Shown here: positions 15,504-19,788 of the stretch, piece after piece | Layout: every line of letters begins with the position of its first letter | Numbering within the stretch: the stretch's first letter is position 1 | DNA from: DASYUM01 sp036001225 | GTDB lineage: Bacteria > Methylomirabilota > Methylomirabilia > Rokubacteriales > DASRDR01 | DNA length: 19,788 nt | Reading direction: 5' to 3' | Assembly (NCBI GenBank): GCA_036001225.1 | Contig: DASYUM010000198.1 | Coordinates: forward strand, 1 to 19,788 | Made by a program: the position numbers and the translations under genes | The notes under the pieces: model-generated | Told to the model about the DNA's origin: nothing | Database searches by the model: none | The model's input: only the letters and a program-made list of their open reading frames with translations

Positions 15504-17348
15504 GTGAGCCTGCCGGCTGGCGTCGCCCACGTCGTCGTCGACCTTCCCATCCCGCGCGTCTTCAGCTACACGGTCCCGGCTGCCCTGGCCCCCCGGCTCA
15601 CCCCGGGGCAGCGGGTGCGGGTGCCGTTCCACGGGCGGGCTCGGGCGGGTGTCGTCGTCGGCGTCGCGGCCCACGAAGCCGCGGCCCGCGAGCCGATCGA
15701 GGCGCTGCTCGATCCGGTTCCGGCCCTGACCCCGCTGTTGCTCGAGCTGGCGCGGTGGGCCGCCGACGAGACGGCCAGCGCGTGGGGCGAAACGGTGGCC
15801 CGCGCGCTCCCGCCTCCCGCCCGGTCGGTGGCGCCGGAGACGCTGCCGCCGGCCCCGCCCTCGCGGTCGGCCGCGTCGCTGGTCGTGGCCTACGGCGCCG
15901 AGCGCGGCCGCGTCGTGGAGACGGCCGTCCGCCGCGCCGGCGACGGCGGCGGCGCCACGCTCGTCCTGGCGCCGGAGATCGAGACCGCCAGGAGGTGGGC
16001 GGGACGACTCGAGCAGGCATTGGCCCAGCCGGTTCTCCTCGTCACCAGCGACGACAGCCCGCGCCGCCGGTGGGAAGCGTGGTGGCAATGCCGCCGCGGC
16101 GCGGCCCGGGTCGCGGTGGGGACGCGGGCGGCCGCGTTTCTCCCGCTGGCCGGGTTGAGCCTCGCGATCGTGGTGGACGAGCACGACCCCGCTCACAAAG
16201 CCCTCGATACTCCGCGCTGGCATGCGCGGGAGCTGGCCATTCAGCGGACGCGGCTCGAAGGCGCGGGCTGCCTGCTGGTCAGCGCGACACCGAGCTTGGA
16301 GGCCTGGGCCCGCCTCCGATCCGCCGAGGCGGTGGCAGAAGAGGCCAAGGGCGAGGGCTGGCCGGCCGTCCACCGGATCGATCTCCGTACGACCGGCATG
16401 CCGGCCGGGGCCGCGCTTTCACCTGCGCTGCGGGATGCCGCCCGGCAGACACTCGGCGCCGGACAGGCGGTGATCCTGCTGCTCAATCGTCTCGGCTACG
16501 GCCGCGCGCTCAGCTGCATCGAGTGCGGCGCGGTCCGGCGCTGTCCGAGCTGCCGGGTGCCCCTGACCTACCATCTGCGGGCGCGGCTGCTCAGCTGCCG
16601 CCTCTGTGGCGGCCGTCACCCGGCGGCGAGCCGCTGCGGGCGCTGCCACGGCCGGCGGCTGTCCGTCCTCGGCTGGGGCACCGAACGGCTCGAGGTCGAA
16701 GCACGAGCGGCCTTTCCGGAGGCGCGGGTCGCCCGCTACGACGGCGAGCTGAGCCCGGCCCGGGGGGCGGCCGTGCGGGCGGCCTTCCGCGCCGGCGAGG
16801 TGCGGGTCGTCGTCGGGACGCAGATGGCCCTGCGGCTGTGCGCCGAGACGCCGGTCGGTCTCACCGCGCTGGTGCACGCCGACGCGACGCTGAACCTCCC
16901 CGATTTCCGGGCGGCCGAGCGGACGTTCCAGCTGGGCTGGCACCTCGCCGAGGGCGTGAGCCCTGGCGGCAGCCTCTGGCTTCAGTCGTACTACCCGGAG
17001 CACCACGCGCTGGAGAGCATCGCGCTGAGGGCCCGCGACCTCTTCTACCGGCGGGAGTGGGCCGAGCGCGAGGAGCTCGGCTACCCGCCCGTGCGCCGTC
17101 TGGCGCGGATCGTGGCCGAGGGCGGCGACGCTGGCCCCTGGATGACCGACCTGGCCCGGCGCGCGCGCGCCGACGGGTTGGCGGTGCTCGGACCCGCTCC
17201 GATGGCCGGCGCCCGGGTCCAGCTCGCGTTGCTGGGAGACGGCGAGCTGCCGCGGGCCGTGGCCCGGCTGCTCGAACCGCTCCGGGGTCGGCGGCGGCTG
17301 GGGGCGGTGCGATGGCGGGTGGACGTCGATCCGGTCGAGCTGCCGTAG
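15504..17348 (+). CDS. priA: PriA-like primosomal protein N' without a functional helicase ATPase
   Basis: PriA reloads the replication machinery at stalled forks. 614 residues from GTG 15504, against about 730 for E. coli. The DNA-binding N-terminus is present (HVVVDLPIPRVFSYTVP, 9-25). All eight zinc Cys are intact (C338/341, 347/350, 365/368, 378/381). Helicase wording survives in parts: VGTRAAAFLPL, SATPSLEAW, VVVGTQMALR. However, the Walker A place reads YGAERGRVVE (130-139) instead of GVTGSGKTE, the DEEH box is shortened to VDEHDP (224-229), and the GRAGR arginine motif is replaced by LGWHLAEGVSPGG (477-489). ATP hydrolysis is therefore unlikely, as known for actinobacterial PriA. The reading frame is intact, so a structural loader is more likely than decay. 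Confidence 0.9.
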   Translation: MSLPAGVAHVVVDLPIPRVFSYTVPAALAPRLTPGQRVRVPFHGRARAGVVVGVAAHEAAAREPIEALLDPVPALTPLLLELARWAADETASAWGETVARALPPPARSVAPETLPPAPPSRSAASLVVAYGAERGRVVETAVRRAGDGGGATLVLAPEIETARRWAGRLEQALAQPVLLVTSDDSPRRRWEAWWQCRRGAARVAVGTRAAAFLPLAGLSLAIVVDEHDPAHKALDTPRWHARELAIQRTRLEGAGCLLVSATPSLEAWARLRSAEAVAEEAKGEGWPAVHRIDLRTTGMPAGAALSPALRDAARQTLGAGQAVILLLNRLGYGRALSCIECGAVRRCPSCRVPLTYHLRARLLSCRLCGGRHPAASRCGRCHGRRLSVLGWGTERLEVEARAAFPEARVARYDGELSPARGAAVRAAFRAGEVRVVVGTQMALRLCAETPVGLTALVHADATLNLPDFRAAERTFQLGWHLAEGVSPGGSLWLQSYYPEHHALESIALRARDLFYRREWAEREELGYPPVRRLARIVAEGGDAGPWMTDLARRARADGLAVLGPAPMAGARVQLALLGDGELPRAVARLLEPLRGRRRLGAVRWRVDVDPVELP

Positions 17349-17371
17349 CGGGTCGGCCGAGTGAGCCGCGC

Positions 17372-17396
17372 TACAATAGGACCCGGATAAAGGAGG
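17372..17396 (+). promoter_or_regulatory. possible -10 box and strong ribosome site before def
   Basis: TACAAT at 17372-17377 resembles a sigma70 -10 (5 of 6), but no good -35 lies 17 bases upstream, so promoter activity is uncertain. AAGGAGG at 17390-17396, four bases before ATG 17401, is an almost perfect ribosome site, the strongest in this cluster. Confidence 0.45.
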
Positions 17397-17400
17397 CGCC

Positions 17401-17922
17401 ATGGCGGTCCTGTCGGTGCGGCACTACGGTGATCCCGGTCTTCGCCGCCGCGCCGAGCCGGTGACGGCGGTGACGCCGGAGATCGAGAGCTTGCTCGGCG
17501 ACATGGGCGAGACGATGTACGACCAGGTCGGCATTGGCCTCGCCGCGCCCCAGATCGGCATCGCGCTCCGGATCTTCGTCCTCGACGCGGGCAAGGGCGT
17601 CACCCGCGCCTACTTCAATCCGGTGATCGTCGAGGCGGGCGGGACGGTGCGCGAAGACGAGGGGTGCCTGTCGCTGCCCGGCATCTTCGCCGACGTCACC
17701 CGCTCGGAGTGGGTGGTGATCGAAGCCCAGGACCGGCAGGGGGCTCCCATCCGCCAGCGCGCCACCGGCCTCCTGGCCCGGGTCTTCCAGCACGAGATCG
17801 ACCACCTCGACGGGATTCTGTTCATCGACCGACTCGACAAGGTGACGCGTGACCGGATCAAGCGGCGGATCAAGAAGGAAGGGTTCCGGGAGGAATTGGC
17901 CGGCGGCGCCCGACCGCTGTAG
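17401..17922 (+). CDS. def: peptide deformylase
   Basis: Removes the formyl group from the N-terminal Met of new proteins at the ribosome. 173 residues. The three family motifs are complete: GIGLAAPQ (44-51), EGCLSLP (87-93, metal ligand C89) and QHEIDHLDG (130-138, ligands H131 and H135, catalytic E132). The second motif in the EGCLSLP form and the length are typical of type 1 enzymes. A basic C-terminal helix (KVTRDRIKRRIKKEGFREE) resembles the ribosome-binding tail of E. coli Def. It pairs with fmt downstream, the classical def-fmt couple. A 52-base gap with a strong ribosome site separates it from priA. Confidence 0.97.
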   Translation: MAVLSVRHYGDPGLRRRAEPVTAVTPEIESLLGDMGETMYDQVGIGLAAPQIGIALRIFVLDAGKGVTRAYFNPVIVEAGGTVREDEGCLSLPGIFADVTRSEWVVIEAQDRQGAPIRQRATGLLARVFQHEIDHLDGILFIDRLDKVTRDRIKRRIKKEGFREELAGGARPL

Positions 17923-17926
17923 CGCC

Positions 17927-17942
17927 GCCGGCTTGCGCCGGC
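17927..17942. repeat. GC hairpin in the def-fmt gap
   Basis: GCCGGC, loop TTGC, GCCGGC: a 6-bp stem in the 36-base gap between def and fmt, with no T-run. It may be a weak pause or stability site. Confidence 0.4.
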
Positions 17943-17958
17943 TTCGGCCGCCTCACCC

Positions 17959-18888
17959 ATGCGCGTCCTTTTCTACGGCACCCCCGCCTTCGCGCTCCCC
18001 ACCCTGCGCGCGCTCCTCGAACAGCACACCGTCCTCGCCGTCGTGACCCAGCCCGACCGGCCGGCCGGGCGCGGCCAACGGCTGGCCGCCCCGCCGGTCA
18101 AGCGGCAGGCGACGGAGCATGGGCTCCCGGTCCTCCAGCCCCCTCGCCTGCGTGAGCCGGGCTGGGCCGAGCGGCTCGGCGCGTTTCGACCCGACGTGGC
18201 GGTGGTGGTGGCGTTCGGCCAGATCCTCCCCAAGCCGATACTGGAACTGCCACCCCTCGGCTCCATCAACGTTCACGCCTCGCTCTTGCCCCGCTACCGG
18301 GGGGCGGCGCCGGTGGCGTGGGCGATCATCCGAGGGGAGCCGGAGGCCGGCATCACCACGTTTCGGATGGACGAGGGGATGGATACCGGGCCGATCCTCC
18401 TCCAGCGTTCGGTCACGATCGGCCCCGAAGAGACGGCGGGTGAGCTGGCCGGGCGGCTCGCGGAGCTGGGCGCGACCGTCCTTCTCCAGACGCTGGATCA
18501 GCTCGACCGCATCACGCCGGCGCCGCAGGATCACACGGCGGCCACGCTGGCGCCGCGGCTCCGGAAGGAGGACGGCGCGCTCGACTGGACGCGCCCGGCC
18601 ACCGAGCTGGCGGCGCGGATCCGGGGGGTCAACCCCTGGCCGGGCGCCGCGACCGCGGGGCCAACGGGACGGCTTCTGATCTGGCGGGCGCGGGCGCGGT
18701 CCGGGTCCGGCGAGCCCGGCGTCCTCACCCGGGCCGGTGATCTGCTATGCATCGGCACCGGGGCCGGCCTGCTCGAGCCGACCGAGGTCCAGCCGGAGAA
18801 CCGGCGGGCGATGGCGTGGGCGATGTTCCTGAACGGGGCCCGGCTAGGACCCGGCGCCGTGTTCGGAGACCATGTCCCCGCGCGGTAG
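17959..18888 (+). CDS. fmt: methionyl-tRNA formyltransferase
   Basis: Formylates initiator Met-tRNA using 10-formyl-tetrahydrofolate. 309 residues, family length about 310-315. The N-terminal Rossmann domain opens MRVLFYGTPAFA. The catalytic trio Asn104, His106 and Asp142 sits in GSINVHASLLPRYRGAAP and EGMDTGPIL, close to E. coli Asn106, His108 and Asp144. PDRPAGRGQRL (32-42) is the usual loop near the tRNA acceptor end. The C-terminal tRNA-binding domain has LAPRLRKEDGALDW and RIRGVNPWPGA. A weak purine context precedes the ATG at 17959. The end overlaps rsmB by 17 bases, so the two are probably co-translated. Confidence 0.97.
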   Translation: MRVLFYGTPAFALPTLRALLEQHTVLAVVTQPDRPAGRGQRLAAPPVKRQATEHGLPVLQPPRLREPGWAERLGAFRPDVAVVVAFGQILPKPILELPPLGSINVHASLLPRYRGAAPVAWAIIRGEPEAGITTFRMDEGMDTGPILLQRSVTIGPEETAGELAGRLAELGATVLLQTLDQLDRITPAPQDHTAATLAPRLRKEDGALDWTRPATELAARIRGVNPWPGAATAGPTGRLLIWRARARSGSGEPGVLTRAGDLLCIGTGAGLLEPTEVQPENRRAMAWAMFLNGARLGPGAVFGDHVPAR

Positions 18889-19788
18889 GGCGACGGCCGC
18901 CCGCCGGCCGGCGCGGCCCGCGGGCTCGGCGCGCGCGGTGGCGCTCGAGATCCTCCAGCGCGTGGAGCGCGATGCGGCCTTCCCCGATCCGCTGCTCGAC
19001 TGCCTGCCGGCGCGCGCGGGGCTCGACCCGCGAGACCGCGCGCTCGTCACCGAGCTGGTCTACGGCACGCTCCGCTGGCAGCGGCTCTGCGACTGGCACC
19101 TCGCCCGCGTCGCTCGCCGGCCCCTCGCCGAGCTGCCGGGGTGGCTCCGCGCGCTCCTCCGGTTGTCGGCCTACCAACTCGGCTTCCTCGACCGCATCCC
19201 GCCGTGGGCGGTTGTCCACGAGGCGGTGGAGCTGGCCAAGCGCCGCCGACCCGCCGCCGTAGCGGGATTCGCGAACGGGGTGCTGCGGGCTCTGGCCGCC
19301 ACGCCGCGTCCCTGGCCCCCGCCGTCGGCCGCGGTCGGCGATCCCCTGGAGACCTTGGCGGTGCGGACGTCGCAGCCGACGTGGCTCGTCCGGCGCTGGG
19401 TGGCTCGCTACGGCGAGGCTGACGCCGCCGCGCTGGCCGGCGCCCTCAACGAGCGCCCGCCAGTGGTCGTCCGGCCCAATACCCTGCGGGCGACGCCGGC
19501 CGACCTGGCCGACGCCCTCCGCCGCGCCGGCGCGCGCGTCGAGCCGTGCCGGTACGCGCCGGACGGGCTCCGGGTCCACGAGGCCGGGGACCCGCGAGAA
19601 TGGGCCTCCCTCCGGGACGGCTGGTGTGCCGTCCAGGACGAGGCCGCGATCCTCGTCGGTCACGCCCTCGGCGCCGAGCCCGGGGAAACCGTCGCCGACG
19701 TCTGCGCCGCGCCCGGCACCAAGACCACCCATCTGGCCCAGCTCATGGCGAACCGCGGCCGCATCCTGGCCACCGACCGCCATCCGGG
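18872..19788 (+). CDS. rsmB: 16S rRNA (cytosine-967-C5)-methyltransferase, 3' end outside window
   Basis: Methylates C967 of 16S rRNA with S-adenosylmethionine. The frame runs open from ATG 18872 to the window end (305 codons seen of about 430-450). GGAG seven bases before the ATG supports the start; it lies 17 bases inside fmt. After a short basic Ala/Arg-rich lead, a NusB-like RNA-binding domain spans about 20-145 (ALEILQRVERDAAFPDPLL, RALVTELVYGTLRWQ, AYQLGFLDRIPPWAVVHEAV, ANGVLRAL). The methyltransferase follows, with RPNTLRATPADLADALRRAG and VQDEAAILVG; the SAM-binding motif I is DVCAAPGTKTTHL (276-288). The usual Gly-Gly of APGGKT is Gly-Thr here. The catalytic Cys motifs are beyond the window. 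Order def-fmt-rsmB is conserved in many bacteria. Confidence 0.95.
   Translation, partial: MSPRGRATAARRPARPAGSARAVALEILQRVERDAAFPDPLLDCLPARAGLDPRDRALVTELVYGTLRWQRLCDWHLARVARRPLAELPGWLRALLRLSAYQLGFLDRIPPWAVVHEAVELAKRRRPAAVAGFANGVLRALAATPRPWPPPSAAVGDPLETLAVRTSQPTWLVRRWVARYGEADAAALAGALNERPPVVVRPNTLRATPADLADALRRAGARVEPCRYAPDGLRVHEAGDPREWASLRDGWCAVQDEAAILVGHALGAEPGETVADVCAAPGTKTTHLAQLMANRGRILATDRHP

Larger units (their letters stand above)
15370..15510. mobile_element. putative small non-coding insertion element (copy B) at the UDG/priA junction
   Basis: The 7-bp direct repeat GTGAGCC lies at 15370-15376 (UDG stop) and 15504-15510 (priA start). Deleting 134 bp would give a GTGA stop-start overlap like the one upstream between coaBC and UDG. 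The gap holds a hairpin GACCGGG/CCCGGTC (15378-15397), the 51-nt core shared with copy A, and the shared blocks CGTCCTCGGTCG (15466-15477) and ACGCTCGACT (15480-15489). There is no credible coding frame. Mobility is inferred. Confidence 0.5.

Overview
The window is a dense, very GC-rich bacterial chromosome segment with short gaps, many ATGA/GTGA stop-start overlaps and a Tat-type solute-binding protein. Gene content and layout resemble uncultured soil or subsurface lineages such as Candidatus Rokubacteria/Methylomirabilota. That placement is from memory of gene style, not from a search. There are no rRNA, tRNA, CRISPR or prophage genes.

Region 1 (1-8163, + strand) is a de novo pyrimidine operon: pyrB (3' end only), pyrC, carA, an unrecognised 89-residue gene, carB, pyrF and pyrE. 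It covers carbamoyl phosphate synthesis through UMP except dihydroorotate dehydrogenase, which is not in the window. A perfect hairpin closes the operon against a convergent neighbour.

Region 2 (8207-11331, - strand) is an ABC importer of the nitrate/sulfonate/taurine or thiamine-precursor type (Tat-exported NMT1/THI5-like binding protein, ATPase, permease) with a clear sigma70-like promoter. Upstream of it is a separate 91-residue protein with two CxxC pairs, which has its own AT-rich promoter.

Region 3 (11593-19788, + strand) is a housekeeping cluster: yicC, gmk, rpoZ, coaBC, family-4 uracil-DNA glycosylase, priA, def, fmt and rsmB (cut by the window end). It joins nucleotide metabolism, RNA polymerase assembly, coenzyme A synthesis, DNA repair/restart and translation initiation/rRNA modification.

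The most unusual signal is in three intergenic gaps inside these operons. The gaps at pyrB/pyrC, carA/carB and UDG/priA are each bounded by an exact direct repeat (9, 11 and 7 bp) that contains the start codon of the following gene, and in two cases also the stop codon of the preceding one. Removing the gap plus one repeat copy restores a normal tight junction in all three. Two of the gaps share a related 51-nt palindromic core. This looks like small mobile elements that inserted at stop/start junctions with target-site duplication and so left both genes intact. Other points of interest are a PriA that has lost its ATPase motifs, a CoaBC with paired active-site substitutions (Asn to Asp, Cys to Ser), and an ABC ATPase whose only standard start codon would remove its first strand.
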